A stretch of DNA of 64,000 bases, from positions 1-64,000 of the IMG/VR virus record IMGVR_UViG_3300046314_000223; one strand, written 5' to 3'. A model generated the notes under the pieces. The model was given only the letters and a program-made list of their open reading frames with translations. It had not been told where the DNA came from and searched no databases. The stretch comes from a virus. Below, piece after piece: positions 8,504 through 17,946 of the stretch. The translations under genes were made by a program, and so were the position numbers. The stretch's first letter is position 1; each line of letters opens with the position of its first letter.

Positions 8504-10414
8504 ATGGCAGCATCCTCCATCAGCCCAGGAATTTCGGTACGCGAAACCGACCTTACAAGCATCATCCCATCAGTATCCACGACTACCGGCGCTTTTGTTG
8601 GCGCATTCGCATGGGGTCCAGTGATGGACGTTACTGGCGTGTCCGATGAGACCGCATTGGTTGCTCGTTTTGGCAAACCAAACAACAACAACTTTGATTC
8701 ATTTTTCTCTGCAGCCAACTTCCTTGGATATTCTAATGATCTGAAACTGATTCGAGTGCAGACTGCGGGAATGAAGAATGCCGTTGCTGCTGGCACTGCA
8801 GTAACCATCAAGAATGAAGCTGAATATGACGCATCGTATGCGGCTGGCGAGGCTTCCGTGGGTGTGTTTGCGGCCAAGTATCCCGGCACATTGGGCAACT
8901 CAATCAAGGTCTCTATGGCCGATGCAGCTACCTACAGCCGCACAGTTACTGGCACGGTTGAAGTCACCAACGCATCCAACGTGGTTACCGGAACTGGCAC
9001 TGCATTCACCACCGAATTGTCTGTTGGTGACTTCTTTGAAGTGACTATTGCATCTACCAAGATCGTCAAGCAAGTCGCCACCATCGTTGATGCTGATACC
9101 CTGACCGTCAATAGCAATTACACCACTGCTGGAACGGGGCTGACGGCTACTGCCAAGTGGGAGTTCTATACCTATTTTGACGGCGCTCCTGTTGATTCCA
9201 ATCAGGCATTGGATGCAGGTGCTTCTGGTGACGGTATGCACATTATTGCAGTTGATGTTGATGGTAAGTTTACTGGCAAGATTGGCTCGATTCTTTTCCG
9301 CGCAGATAATGCTTCTAAGGCATCGAATGGTAAGCGCTACGATGGCACCTCTGGCTACTATCGGAATGTGATGAACCAATCCACCTATCTCTGGTGGATG
9401 GATCATCCCGATGCTGCATTGGTTGGTGCAACAGGACATGATTTTGGTTCGATTGCTTCTGCTGGCGCGTTCAAGTCTCTGAAAGCCCCTCTGACGGTTA
9501 CTTTGTCTGGTGGTATGGATGACTATACCGTCACTACCGGCAATCTGCAATTGGCATGGGACATTTTCTCCAATGCCGAACAGCATGACATTTCCTTGGC
9601 ATTTACTGGCAAGGTTCCATCTTCTGTTGCCGCCTATGTGATCTCCAATGTGGCTGAACGGCGCATGGATTGTATTGCATTTGTGTCTCCTACCGAAAAT
9701 GGTGCTCCCATTATTGGCGATACTGCCGAGTCCATTGAGAAAGTGATTGCTTTCCGCAATGCTCTGAACATTTCTTCTTCGTATGGCGTGATGGATACCG
9801 GCTTCAAGTATCAGTATGACAAGTATAACGATGTGTTCCGCTGGGTTCCTCTGAATGCTGATATTGCAGGGACATGCGCCCGCACTGATATGCTGAATGA
9901 CCCATGGTTCTCCCCCGGTGGTCTGAATCGAGGCCAGATCAAGAATGTGACCAAGTTGGCTATTAACCCAACCAAGGCTCAACGCGATGACCTGTTCAAG
10001 GTTGGTGTGAACCCAGTGGTGTCATTCCCTGCGCAGGGTGTGGTTCTGTTTGGCGATAAAACCCTCTTGGCTCGTCCATCGGCATTTGACGCGATCAACG
10101 TCCGCCGCCTGTTTATCGTGCTTGAGAAGGCCATTGCAATCGCTTCCAAGAGCTTCCTGTTTGAGATGAACAATGACCTGACACGCCAGTTGTTTGCTGG
10201 AATGATCAATCCTTATCTGCGTGATGTTCAGGGTCGTCAGGGCATCACAGACTTCTTGGTTGATGTTGGTCCCAGTGTCAACACCCCAGAAGTGATTGAT
10301 TCTCAGGAAATGCGAGCCAACATCTTCATCAAACCAACTCGGTCAATTCGCACGATTCTGCTTGGCTTCATTGCAACCCGCACATCCGCTAACTTCACCG
10401 AACTGGAAGTCTAA
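8504..10414 (+). CDS. gp18: Tail sheath protein
   Basis: 636 residues. The N-terminus (ISPGISVRETDLTSIIPSVS) and TTTGAFVGAFAWGPV are diagnostic of T4 gp18-family contractile sheaths. The C-terminal domain contains NVRRLFIVLEKAIAIASKSF and TPEVIDSQEMRANIFIKP, the conserved core that forms the extended sheath lattice. The family length fits (T4 gp18 is 659). Expressed late from the CTAAATA promoter 38 bases upstream and closed by a strong terminator. It contracts to drive the tube through the host envelope. Confidence 0.97.
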   Translation: MAASSISPGISVRETDLTSIIPSVSTTTGAFVGAFAWGPVMDVTGVSDETALVARFGKPNNNNFDSFFSAANFLGYSNDLKLIRVQTAGMKNAVAAGTAVTIKNEAEYDASYAAGEASVGVFAAKYPGTLGNSIKVSMADAATYSRTVTGTVEVTNASNVVTGTGTAFTTELSVGDFFEVTIASTKIVKQVATIVDADTLTVNSNYTTAGTGLTATAKWEFYTYFDGAPVDSNQALDAGASGDGMHIIAVDVDGKFTGKIGSILFRADNASKASNGKRYDGTSGYYRNVMNQSTYLWWMDHPDAALVGATGHDFGSIASAGAFKSLKAPLTVTLSGGMDDYTVTTGNLQLAWDIFSNAEQHDISLAFTGKVPSSVAAYVISNVAERRMDCIAFVSPTENGAPIIGDTAESIEKVIAFRNALNISSSYGVMDTGFKYQYDKYNDVFRWVPLNADIAGTCARTDMLNDPWFSPGGLNRGQIKNVTKLAINPTKAQRDDLFKVGVNPVVSFPAQGVVLFGDKTLLARPSAFDAINVRRLFIVLEKAIAIASKSFLFEMNNDLTRQLFAGMINPYLRDVQGRQGITDFLVDVGPSVNTPEVIDSQEMRANIFIKPTRSIRTILLGFIATRTSANFTELEV

Positions 10415-10421
10415 TCCCGAT

Positions 10422-10445
10422 GGGGAGGGAAACCTCCCCGTTTAT
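10422..10445 (+). terminator. Terminator between sheath and tube genes
   Basis: Stem GGGGAGG/CCTCCCC with a GAAA tetraloop, followed by GTTTATT. The U-tract is weak but the stem is strong; it may allow partial read-through to the tube gene. Confidence 0.75.
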
Positions 10446-10480
10446 TGACATAACAACGAAACATTAAAGGAAAATTAAAA

Positions 10481-11011
10481 ATGGCCAACATTACGGGGTT
10501 TAGAGCATCAATGTATAACGGCGGCGTCCGCCCAAATGCATTCTCAATTGAGATTGATTATCCAGCATTTGTTACTGCTGGCAATTCTGCTTCCCTCTTG
10601 GGAACATATCACTGCCGTTCTGGTTCATTGCCAGCATCAACGGTATCTCCAATCCCATTGTATTACATGGGACGTTCAATCAATGTGGCGGGGGAGCGAG
10701 ACTTTCAACCATGGCAATGCATGATCTATAACGAAGACTTCAAGATTCGGGATGCATTGGAAACTTGGTCTAATGGTATCAACAACATCACCAACAACAC
10801 TGGTGTCATTCAGCCTACCTTGTATCAGACCAACATTCGCATCCGTCAGATGGATCGCAACGGCGTTGTTCTGAAGACTGTGGAATTGTTTGATGCAATG
10901 CCTGTTGAAGTTGGCGCAATCGAACTTGATTGGGAGAATGGGAATCAGGTGGAGCAATTTCCTGTGACGTTTGTGTATAACTACTACACCACCACTGGCG
11001 TCAACGCCTGA
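10481..11011 (+). CDS. gp19: Tail tube protein
   Basis: 176 residues, preceded by AAAGGAAA as ribosome-binding site. It begins MANITGFRASMYNGGVRPNA and contains GTYHCRSGSLPAS and FQPWQCMIYNEDFKIRDALE, conserved features of the T4 gp19 tube family (T4 gp19 is 163). It stacks as hexamers inside the sheath. It lies between two hairpins, so it may be made as its own transcript in addition to read-through from gp18. Confidence 0.95.
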   Translation: MANITGFRASMYNGGVRPNAFSIEIDYPAFVTAGNSASLLGTYHCRSGSLPASTVSPIPLYYMGRSINVAGERDFQPWQCMIYNEDFKIRDALETWSNGINNITNNTGVIQPTLYQTNIRIRQMDRNGVVLKTVELFDAMPVEVGAIELDWENGNQVEQFPVTFVYNYYTTTGVNA

Positions 11012-11024
11012 TGAAATGAGGATT

Positions 11025-11060
11025 CTATTTACGGGGCAATTAAAACATCCCCGTAAATAG
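11025..11060 (+). promoter_or_regulatory. 12-bp inverted repeat containing a late-promoter motif
   Basis: Arms CTATTTACGGGG (11025-11036) and CCCCGTAAATAG (11049-11060) pair perfectly around a 12-base loop. The 3' arm holds GTAAATA, a variant of the late promoter, 30 bases before the portal ATG. The same DNA can act as an RNA hairpin ending the tube transcript and as the start point of the portal transcript. It has no U-tract. Confidence 0.6.
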
Positions 11061-11089
11061 ACAATCATAAATCACCATATCATTTTCCC

Positions 11090-13846
11090 ATGCAACTGAA
11101 TATCTTTGGCTTTGAAATTCGCAAGACTCCAGAAGCGCCCGCCTTGGTTCCCGAGAACAAGGCGGATGGTGCCATTGAGCAATTCACTGGCGCTGGTGCT
11201 GCTCATTATGCCCATGTTTTTGACATCAATGGGCGCCTGAATGATGATGTCGCCAAGATTAATCGTTATCGCCAATTGTCTCATGTTGCCGAAATCGACA
11301 GTGCAATTGAGGAAATCGTCACCGAAGCCATTGTTGTAGAAGAAGAAAAGCTGCCGGTTCAGGTTAACGTGGTTGCCGGGGATGAGACTATCCCAGAACA
11401 GATCAAAGAAGCCATTGTAGAGGAATTCAAGAACATACTGGCTCTGATGGAATTCAACACCGAAGGACATGACCTTTTCCGGCGATGGTATGTTGATGGT
11501 CGTCTGTATGGACAGATGTTGGTTGACGAATCCGACTTGGCTGCAGGTATCAAAGATATTCGATTTATTGACCCCCGTAAGATCAAGAAAGTTCGTGAGA
11601 TTCAACGTCAGAAAAATTCTGCTGGCGTTGACATCATCACCGGAACCACTGAATATTTTGCGTTCAATGATGCAGGCATTAACGCCACGACAAATGCTGC
11701 CATCAAGCTGTCCCCGGACAATATCATCTATGCGCCATCTGGTATTACAGATGAATCCGGTGAGACGATCGGATATTTAAATAAAACGATCAAACCAGCC
11801 AATATGCTCCGATATATGGAGGATGCGGTGTTGGTTTATACCTTGGCTCGGGCACCTGAGCGCCGGGTCTTTTACATTGATGTGGCAGATATCCCCAAAC
11901 AGAAAGCCGATCAGTATATCCGAGATGTGATGGCTCGGTATAAGAACAAAGTTGTTTACAACCAAGCTACGGGTGAAATTTCCGATGATCGAATCCACCA
12001 GTGTCTGGTAATGGATACCAAGGTTCCTCTGCTGGATGGGCGCACCCTGACTCTGACCGAAATCGCCAATGAATACAAAGACAAGGAACTGTGGGCATAT
12101 TCATGCGACCCAGTGACTGGTAAATTTGCTCCCGGAAAAATCACATGGGCTGGCGTTTCTCGTCCAGATGCAGAGATTATTCGTCTGACACTGGATAACG
12201 GCAAGACTATTGATTGCACCCATGAACACCAATTCCCCGTATGGGGTAAGAACTTGGTTCAGGCCAAGGATTTGGTTGTTGGTGATTCGATGATTCCTCT
12301 GTATCGGAAGAAGGCTCAAATCAGCCAAGCAAACAAGTATGGGTATGAGCAGTTGTTTGACAACGAAAACAAAAAATGGGTATTCACACATCGAGCAGTT
12401 TCCGCATGGAAAGACGCCAACTCACTTGAGAATGAATTTGTCTTTGATCCAAAATTCATTGATGCCGAAAAGAAAACGGTTCATCATATGAATTGCAAGC
12501 CTCTTGACAATTCCCCCAATAATTTGTTCCGCATGAACAACGGAGACCATAACAAATGGCATCATGCAAATGGCGCAATTGCCGGAAGTTTTGGTGGTAA
12601 GCGTGCTGCAGAACTTGGGATACCCCAAGAGAATTATGCCAAGGGTCGTCGCATTTTTTCTGAAATGATGCAAGACCCAGAGTTCCATGCAAAATTCTGT
12701 GAAGGTCAGAAAAACAATTGGACTCCAGAACAAAAGGAACGTCAATCTGGAGTTGCCAAGAATATCAACCTGAGCGCTCGTGGCAATGCCGCCAAACAGG
12801 AACTCTTTAAGACCAATGAAAAACAAGATCAGCATAAGCAGATGTATGCAACTGCATATAGTCAGTCTATGTATGATGCGGTTGTTTCTTGTGCAAAGTC
12901 TGGAATGACAAAGGATGCTGCCGCCAAATTCATGACTGAATCCTCTGGTTTGCTATTGACATTCATTGAACTCAATAGCTCTAAGTGCGTTAGCTCTGGA
13001 CAAAAATCATTTGATAGATTCACCAAATATGATGTTGTCCGAATTGCCAAAGAATATGCAGACACGACATACAAGGAACTTGGAGATCAGTTCAAATACA
13101 GGAATCACAAAATTGTCAAGATTGAGTATCTGAGCGAAAGACAAGATACCGGTTGCTTGACAATTGATGGCAATGAGGAATTCCATAACTACCATACCTT
13201 TGCTTTGGATGCTGGAATTTATACAAAAAACTCATTATTGGAGGATTATTGGATGCCCCGCAGATCGAATGGGCGCTCCACGGAAATCACCACGCTCCCC
13301 GGCTCATCCATTATGTCCAATATGGATAATGTGAATTACTTCTTGAACAAGTTGTATGCTGCCCTGAACGTCCCAATGTCAAGGATGAAAGCAGACGCCG
13401 GGTTTAACTTGGGAAGAACCAGTGAAATCACACGGGACGAAATCAAGTTCAATAAATTCGTATCCAGACTTCGCCGCAAGTTCTCTGAGGTGTTCTATCA
13501 GGCTCTGCGCGTTCAGTTGATTCTGAAGGGAATCATTGCCCCGGAAGACTGGCAGTTTATCAAGTCCAAGATTAACTTTGACTTCCTTAGAGACAACTAC
13601 TTCTCTGAACTCAAGGACAATGAAATCCTGACCGGGAGAATTCAGATGGCTGAAATGATTCAGCCTTATATGGACAAGTATTACTCTCATAAATATGTCA
13701 GAACCATGATCCTCAAGCAGACTGAGGAAGAAATGGAAGACATGGATAAGGAACGGGAGATTGAAATGAAGCAGCATCCCGAGTGGTTTATGCCTCCGGG
13801 GATGGATATGGGTGGCTCTCCCGGTCAGTCAGAACAGCAGCAATAA
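11090..13846 (+). CDS. gp20: Portal protein with embedded HNH intein
   Basis: 918 residues. Residues 1-304 and 715-918 match T4 gp20: FDINGRLNDDVAKINRYRQL, IDSAIEEIVTEAIV, and after the insert SLLEDYWMPRRSNGRSTEI then TLPGSSIM. Without the 410-residue intein the portal is about 508 residues (T4 gp20 is 524). The dodecameric portal is the DNA entry channel, the head-tail junction and the docking site for terminase. The intein lies just before the conserved LLEDYW segment, so splicing is needed for head assembly. Confidence 0.95.
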   Translation: MQLNIFGFEIRKTPEAPALVPENKADGAIEQFTGAGAAHYAHVFDINGRLNDDVAKINRYRQLSHVAEIDSAIEEIVTEAIVVEEEKLPVQVNVVAGDETIPEQIKEAIVEEFKNILALMEFNTEGHDLFRRWYVDGRLYGQMLVDESDLAAGIKDIRFIDPRKIKKVREIQRQKNSAGVDIITGTTEYFAFNDAGINATTNAAIKLSPDNIIYAPSGITDESGETIGYLNKTIKPANMLRYMEDAVLVYTLARAPERRVFYIDVADIPKQKADQYIRDVMARYKNKVVYNQATGEISDDRIHQCLVMDTKVPLLDGRTLTLTEIANEYKDKELWAYSCDPVTGKFAPGKITWAGVSRPDAEIIRLTLDNGKTIDCTHEHQFPVWGKNLVQAKDLVVGDSMIPLYRKKAQISQANKYGYEQLFDNENKKWVFTHRAVSAWKDANSLENEFVFDPKFIDAEKKTVHHMNCKPLDNSPNNLFRMNNGDHNKWHHANGAIAGSFGGKRAAELGIPQENYAKGRRIFSEMMQDPEFHAKFCEGQKNNWTPEQKERQSGVAKNINLSARGNAAKQELFKTNEKQDQHKQMYATAYSQSMYDAVVSCAKSGMTKDAAAKFMTESSGLLLTFIELNSSKCVSSGQKSFDRFTKYDVVRIAKEYADTTYKELGDQFKYRNHKIVKIEYLSERQDTGCLTIDGNEEFHNYHTFALDAGIYTKNSLLEDYWMPRRSNGRSTEITTLPGSSIMSNMDNVNYFLNKLYAALNVPMSRMKADAGFNLGRTSEITRDEIKFNKFVSRLRRKFSEVFYQALRVQLILKGIIAPEDWQFIKSKINFDFLRDNYFSELKDNEILTGRIQMAEMIQPYMDKYYSHKYVRTMILKQTEEEMEDMDKEREIEMKQHPEWFMPPGMDMGGSPGQSEQQQ
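12002..13231 (+). other. HNH-containing intein in portal protein
   Basis: 410 residues, portal residues 305-714. The N-terminus is CLVMDTKVPLLDGR (block A); block B is DCTHEHQFPVWG. A central HNH nuclease motif (TVHHMNCKPLDNSPNNLFRM, about residues 463-482 of the ORF, then NKWHHANG) is followed by helical DNA-binding-like segments. The C-terminus reads YTKN before Ser+1. The residue before the terminal Asn is Lys rather than the usual His, which may slow Asn cyclisation or need a compensating residue. Confidence 0.92.
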
Positions 13847-13856
13847 AGGAAACATT

Positions 13857-14039
13857 ATGGACTACAAAGAAGCATCCAAGAAAGTCGTTCATGCGGCTCG
13901 TGCTAAAGACAAAGATGGCGTTGATGCAGCAATCACGGGTATTCTGTTTTCCAAGACAACAGATGCCATTCGTGAGGCTAAATCAACTCTATCCAAGACT
14001 ATGTTCAATCAGATGATTGCCGATAAGAAATCAAAATGA
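13857..14039 (+). CDS. gp67: Small prohead core protein, gp67-like
   Basis: 60 residues, ATG at 13857 after AAAGGAAAC. A short, charged, helical protein (DYKEASKKVVHAARAKDKDG) with the 'SKTTDAIREAKSTL' segment typical of the PIP/gp67 family. Position exactly between portal and the protease/scaffold genes matches the T4 order 20-67-68-21. It likely forms part of the scaffolding core. The call rests mainly on order and size. Confidence 0.7.
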   Translation: MDYKEASKKVVHAARAKDKDGVDAAITGILFSKTTDAIREAKSTLSKTMFNQMIADKKSK

Positions 14040-14368
14040 ATTCCATTCGACTGGCTAATGTGATTTTTGATATGGGAGAGAAACTTTCCCAGAGCAAATA
14101 CGAATTGATATGTGAGGATATTCGTTCTGACAGATTTACTCTGTCCGAACATGTCTGTGCATACAAAAAACTGGATATGGTTGCTGGTAAGAATGCATAT
14201 CGTCTGACCGATGGGACTACCGTGTTGGTTTCGCCAGAACTTATTGAATCTTTAAATTCCCTAAGTATAGATAAGAATAAATTGACGACTTTTATGTCTC
14301 AATCGGAAAAGAATTTCAAATCAGTTTTGAGGACTATCATAGATGGCCGCACGGAAAGTAATTGTTAA
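14036..14368 (+). CDS. Hypothetical prohead-region protein (gp68 position)
   Basis: 110 residues, overlapping the previous stop as ATGA and the next start by 26 bases. Mostly helical, starting MNSIRLANVIFDMGEKLSQS. No direct resemblance to gp68 could be confirmed by eye, but it occupies the gp68 slot between gp67-like and gp21. It may be a core protein. Uncertain. Confidence 0.55.
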   Translation: MNSIRLANVIFDMGEKLSQSKYELICEDIRSDRFTLSEHVCAYKKLDMVAGKNAYRLTDGTTVLVSPELIESLNSLSIDKNKLTTFMSQSEKNFKSVLRTIIDGRTESNC

Positions 14369-14741
14369 ACTAAATCATAACGAGGCTCTGGTCAAATGCA
14401 TCAATGATGCAGATTCCCCAGCCACACTGACCATTGGTCTGTCAACTGACCTCCTGAAGTCAAATGAGGTTTTGTCTGGGACTCCATTCTCCGTGGGTAT
14501 GTCTTCTATTGATGCAGCCATTGCTGATCTGAAGGAAGTCATTATCTCCCGCAATGGAACTCCGGTTGTGACACTCTTTGAAAACACCAATACCCTGCCA
14601 TTCATCTATGGTGCAGATACAGAGTTTTCTGACTCTGACCTGAGTGTTGCTTTTACTGGGAAAGGCACTGTCTATATCCGTCTTCTGAAGATTTCTGGAT
14701 ATACACCAAAGTTCCAGCCGGAGCGAGGGATTCAACTGTGA
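14343..14741 (+). CDS. Hypothetical virion-region protein
   Basis: 132 residues, overlapping the previous gene by 26 bases and the gp21 GTG start by 4. Beta-rich with hydrophobic strands (KVIVKLNHNEALVKC; TVYIRLLKISGY). No known motif. Being inside the head-assembly operon suggests a head or head-decoration role. Confidence 0.6.
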   Translation: MAARKVIVKLNHNEALVKCINDADSPATLTIGLSTDLLKSNEVLSGTPFSVGMSSIDAAIADLKEVIISRNGTPVVTLFENTNTLPFIYGADTEFSDSDLSVAFTGKGTVYIRLLKISGYTPKFQPERGIQL

Positions 14742-15403
14742 AACTAATCCGAGATATTTCAAGTGACATGGAAATCTTGACCGAAGCAGTTGATGCTGGT
14801 GAGAAGCGCATGTATATCGCTGGGCCATTTCTGATGTTCGATAAGCCAAATCGGAATGGTCGGATTTATCCACAAAAAGTTATGGATGAGGCTGTTTCTG
14901 TTTACCAAAAAGAATATATTGACCGAAATCGGGCACTGGGCGAATTTCTTCACCCACAGGGGCGCGTAACCGTTGATCCAGAACGTGCCTGTGTAATGAC
15001 AACCGAGTTGACCAAGGATGGTTCTTATTACTACGGCAAGGCCAAGGTTCTCTCTACCCCATTGGGCAAGATGTTGGAGAACCTGATGAATGATGGGGTC
15101 AAGATTGGAGTTTCCTCCCGGGGTGCAGGTTCCGTGGCTCAAAAAGGCGGCAATAAGATCGTCCAGCCCGGTTACATCATCACTGCAGCAATTGACTGTG
15201 TATTTGATCCTTCGGTTCCAGAGGCTTTTGTTGATCACCTGATGGAAGAAAAAGAATACCTTTATATGAACGGGTCTTTTATTGAGAAAGACCTGATGGA
15301 AGAAAAGTCGCGGATCACCAAAGCCAAGAAGTCCGAATTGACTGAAGCCAAATTGAAGGCATTTCAGAATTTTGTAGCCAAAATTTCGGCTTCCCCTAAG
15401 TAA
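14738..15403 (+). CDS. gp21: Prohead protease
   Basis: 221 residues, starting with GTG overlapping the previous TGA. It has the S78-type protease layout: FDKPNRNGRIYP near the N-terminus, the catalytic His in GEFLHPQG, and the catalytic Ser region KIGVSSRGAG. T4 gp21 cleaves scaffold, capsid and internal proteins after short hydrophobic-x-Glu motifs during head maturation. Length agrees with T4 gp21 (212). The Lys/Glu-rich tail is probably removed by self-cleavage. Confidence 0.95.
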   Translation: MKLIRDISSDMEILTEAVDAGEKRMYIAGPFLMFDKPNRNGRIYPQKVMDEAVSVYQKEYIDRNRALGEFLHPQGRVTVDPERACVMTTELTKDGSYYYGKAKVLSTPLGKMLENLMNDGVKIGVSSRGAGSVAQKGGNKIVQPGYIITAAIDCVFDPSVPEAFVDHLMEEKEYLYMNGSFIEKDLMEEKSRITKAKKSELTEAKLKAFQNFVAKISASPK

Positions 15404-15437
15404 ACAAACATACACACCATTTTAAGGAATAACCAAA

Positions 15438-16520
15438 ATGACCGTTGAAACCCAATTGGAAACCCTCATGGAATCTGCTGACGCTGTTGATGCCGATCTG
15501 TTGGAATCCGTCCGTCAGAAACTGGCCGAAAAGGGCATGTTGTCTGAAAAGAAAAAAGAAGAAGACAAAGAAGTCCCTGCCCCAGATGCTGATGATGCCG
15601 ACAAGGATGCTGCTGATGAGCAAGATGACATCCCTGCCGTTTCCGTTGAGAACCCAATCAATCCCGAATTGGTTGCTTCCGATACTGAAGGTGACGATGA
15701 AGATGCAGATGATGCATCCGTCACCAAGTCAGTCAAGGAATCTGTGGATGCTCTGTTGGGCGACGAATTCACCGAAGATTTCAAACTGAAAGCAGTTGTA
15801 ATTTTTGAAGCCGCCGTTAAAGAGCAGGTTGCCGCAATTGAGAAAGACCTTAAAGCAGAGTATAGCAAGAAGGCTGCTGCTCTGCAAGAAGATTTTGATG
15901 CTAAGTTGGTGAAAGAGACAGCAGCATTGGAAGAAAGCCTTAGTGATGAAATCAATGGATACCTCACCCTAATCAGTGAGCAGTGGATGAGTAAGAATGA
16001 TCTGGCCGTTCAGGCCGGTGTTAAAGCTGAACTTGTGGAATCTTTTATTACTGGAATGAAGACTTTGTTTGAGGAACACTATGTTGACCTCCCAGACGAG
16101 AAGTTGGATATGGTTTCCAAACTGGAAAAGGAAAAAGCCGAGTTGACCGAATCTCTGGCTCGATCCAATGCACTGTTTGAATCCCTGACCGATACCCATC
16201 ATTCAATTCTCCGTGCCCAAATTATGAATGAAGCCTCAGCAGGATTCACTTCATTGGACTTTGAACGATTCAAGACCCTGACCGAAGACTTTGCATTTGA
16301 TAGCGAAGAAACTTTCCGCAAGAAAGTTGACATCGTTAAGACTGCATTCTTTGAGGCCAAGTCCGAACGTCGCTCTGCCCCCAAGAAAGAAGAAATCAGT
16401 GAATCCTTTGTCCCCAGCGCGCCCGTTATCGAGGAAACCAAGCTGATTGCAGAAGATGCACCAGCCAAACCAACCAAGATGGACGAATATCTGCGCTACA
16501 TGGGTAAAGCCAATCGCTAA
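15438..16520 (+). CDS. gp22: Prohead scaffold protein
   Basis: 360 residues, highly charged. An acidic Asp/Ala-rich stretch (PAPDADDADKDAADEQDD) near residues 48-65 is followed by long coiled-coil helices (EKDLKAEYSKKAAALQEDF; KLEKEKAELTESLARSNAL). This is the gp22 type of core scaffold placed between gp21 and gp23. It forms the inner core that shapes the head and is then degraded by gp21. Several LxE-type cleavage sites are visible. Confidence 0.92.
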   Translation: MTVETQLETLMESADAVDADLLESVRQKLAEKGMLSEKKKEEDKEVPAPDADDADKDAADEQDDIPAVSVENPINPELVASDTEGDDEDADDASVTKSVKESVDALLGDEFTEDFKLKAVVIFEAAVKEQVAAIEKDLKAEYSKKAAALQEDFDAKLVKETAALEESLSDEINGYLTLISEQWMSKNDLAVQAGVKAELVESFITGMKTLFEEHYVDLPDEKLDMVSKLEKEKAELTESLARSNALFESLTDTHHSILRAQIMNEASAGFTSLDFERFKTLTEDFAFDSEETFRKKVDIVKTAFFEAKSERRSAPKKEEISESFVPSAPVIEETKLIAEDAPAKPTKMDEYLRYMGKANR

Positions 16521-16541
16521 TTTAATAGCAATTGATTTTAC

Positions 16542-16548
16542 CTAAATA
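16542..16548 (+). promoter_or_regulatory. Late promoter motif CTAAATA (major capsid)
   Basis: CTAAATA followed by TATC, 54 bases before the gp23 ATG and in the gap after gp22. Expected to give high late transcription of the capsid gene. Confidence 0.75.
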
Positions 16549-16602
16549 TATCAAGAATTAGACATTCTTATTTCAACATTCCATATCAAAAGAGGAAACA
16601 AA

Positions 16603-17946
16603 ATGATTGACCAAAGCAACGCACTGCTCGAAGAAAAATGGGCTGGTATTCTGGACGCTGAAGGTGCTGCACCTATCTCCGATCCCTATCGCCGTAAGGT
16701 AACCGCCATGCTCTTGGAAAACCAAGAGAAGGCCAATGCCGAATCTCGTCAGGCTCTGTTTGAAGATGCTCCTACCAACAGCATGGGTTCTTACCCCGAT
16801 GCTGGCGGTGTTGCCAAGTATGACCCCGTGCTGATTGCCATGGTGCGTCGCACGATGCCCCAACTGATCGCATACGATGTGTGTGGTGTGCAGCCTATGT
16901 CCAGTCCTGTTGGTCTGATCTTCGCAATGAAGGCCAAGTATACCAACCAAGCTGGCGCTGAAGCCCTGTTCCAAGAAGCCGATTCCAGCTTCTCCGGCGA
17001 CAAGACCGCTCAAGGTGGCACCCAAGGTCGCGATGACACCCAGCGTGGTACCAACCCTGCCGTTCTGAACGATGCAGTGAACAGCCCCGCTACCGACTTC
17101 ACCTATGGCGGCGGCATGTCCACTGCTACGGCTGAAGCTCTGGGTTCTGTTGGTGGTAACGCTTTCGGTTCCATGGCTCTGACCATCGAAAAGAAGGCTA
17201 TCGAAGCCAAGTCCCGTGCTCTGAAGGCTGAATACTCCACCGAAATGGTGCAGGATATGCGCGCCCTCCATGGCTTGGATGCTGAACAAGAACTGATCAA
17301 CATCCTGTCTACCGAAATCACCGCTGAAATCAACCGCGAAGTGATCCGTTCGATTGCTGTGTCTGCCAAACCCGGCGCACAAGCAACAGTCACCCCCGGC
17401 GTGTTTGACTTGGATCAAGATGCTGGTGGTCGTTGGTCTGTTGAGAAGTTCAAGGGTCTGATGTTCCAAGCAGAGCGCGAGGCCAACGTCATCTCCCAAG
17501 AAACCCGTCTGGGTCGTGGTAACTTCATCATCTGCTCCAGCGATGTGGCATCTGCTCTGGCAATGGCTGGCACTCTGGATTACAACCCCAGCATCCAAGG
17601 CGTGAACGTGGTTGACGAAGCATCCACCACCTTTGCCGGTATCCTGAATGGCCGTTTCAAGGTGTTCGTTGATCCCTACCTCGCCACTGGTGGCTCCAAC
17701 GTGCATTACATGGTTGTTGGTCACAAGGGTCAGAACCCATACCAAGCCGGTATGTTCTATGCTCCTTATCAGGCACTGCAACTGATGCGGGCTGTTGATC
17801 CACAGACCTTCCAACCAAAGATCGCGTTCAAAACCAGATATGGCATGACTTCGCATCCTTACGCAACTGGCACCGTTGCTGGTGATGGTTTGGCTGCTAA
17901 CAGCAACGTGTTCTATCGCCGCTTGGCAATTCGCAACGTGCTGTGA
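16603..17946 (+). CDS. gp23: Major capsid protein
   Basis: 447 residues after GAGGAAAC. It is gp23 family: YDPVLIAMVRRTMPQLIAYD, VCGVQPMSSPVGLIFAMK, EYSTEMVQDMRALHGLDAE and the C-terminal FQPKIAFKTRYGMTSHPY. The segment ALFEDA near residue 50 is a plausible gp21 cleavage site that would free the mature N-terminus. The codon choice is strongly biased (GCT, CTG, AAC, GGT, ACC), as expected for the most abundant virion protein. Confidence 0.97.
   Translation: MIDQSNALLEEKWAGILDAEGAAPISDPYRRKVTAMLLENQEKANAESRQALFEDAPTNSMGSYPDAGGVAKYDPVLIAMVRRTMPQLIAYDVCGVQPMSSPVGLIFAMKAKYTNQAGAEALFQEADSSFSGDKTAQGGTQGRDDTQRGTNPAVLNDAVNSPATDFTYGGGMSTATAEALGSVGGNAFGSMALTIEKKAIEAKSRALKAEYSTEMVQDMRALHGLDAEQELINILSTEITAEINREVIRSIAVSAKPGAQATVTPGVFDLDQDAGGRWSVEKFKGLMFQAEREANVISQETRLGRGNFIICSSDVASALAMAGTLDYNPSIQGVNVVDEASTTFAGILNGRFKVFVDPYLATGGSNVHYMVVGHKGQNPYQAGMFYAPYQALQLMRAVDPQTFQPKIAFKTRYGMTSHPYATGTVAGDGLAANSNVFYRRLAIRNVL

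Noticed and set aside
8900-9982. Minus-strand ORF (360 codons) opposite the sheath gene
   Set aside because: Antisense shadow of gp18; no ribosome-binding site and implausible composition.
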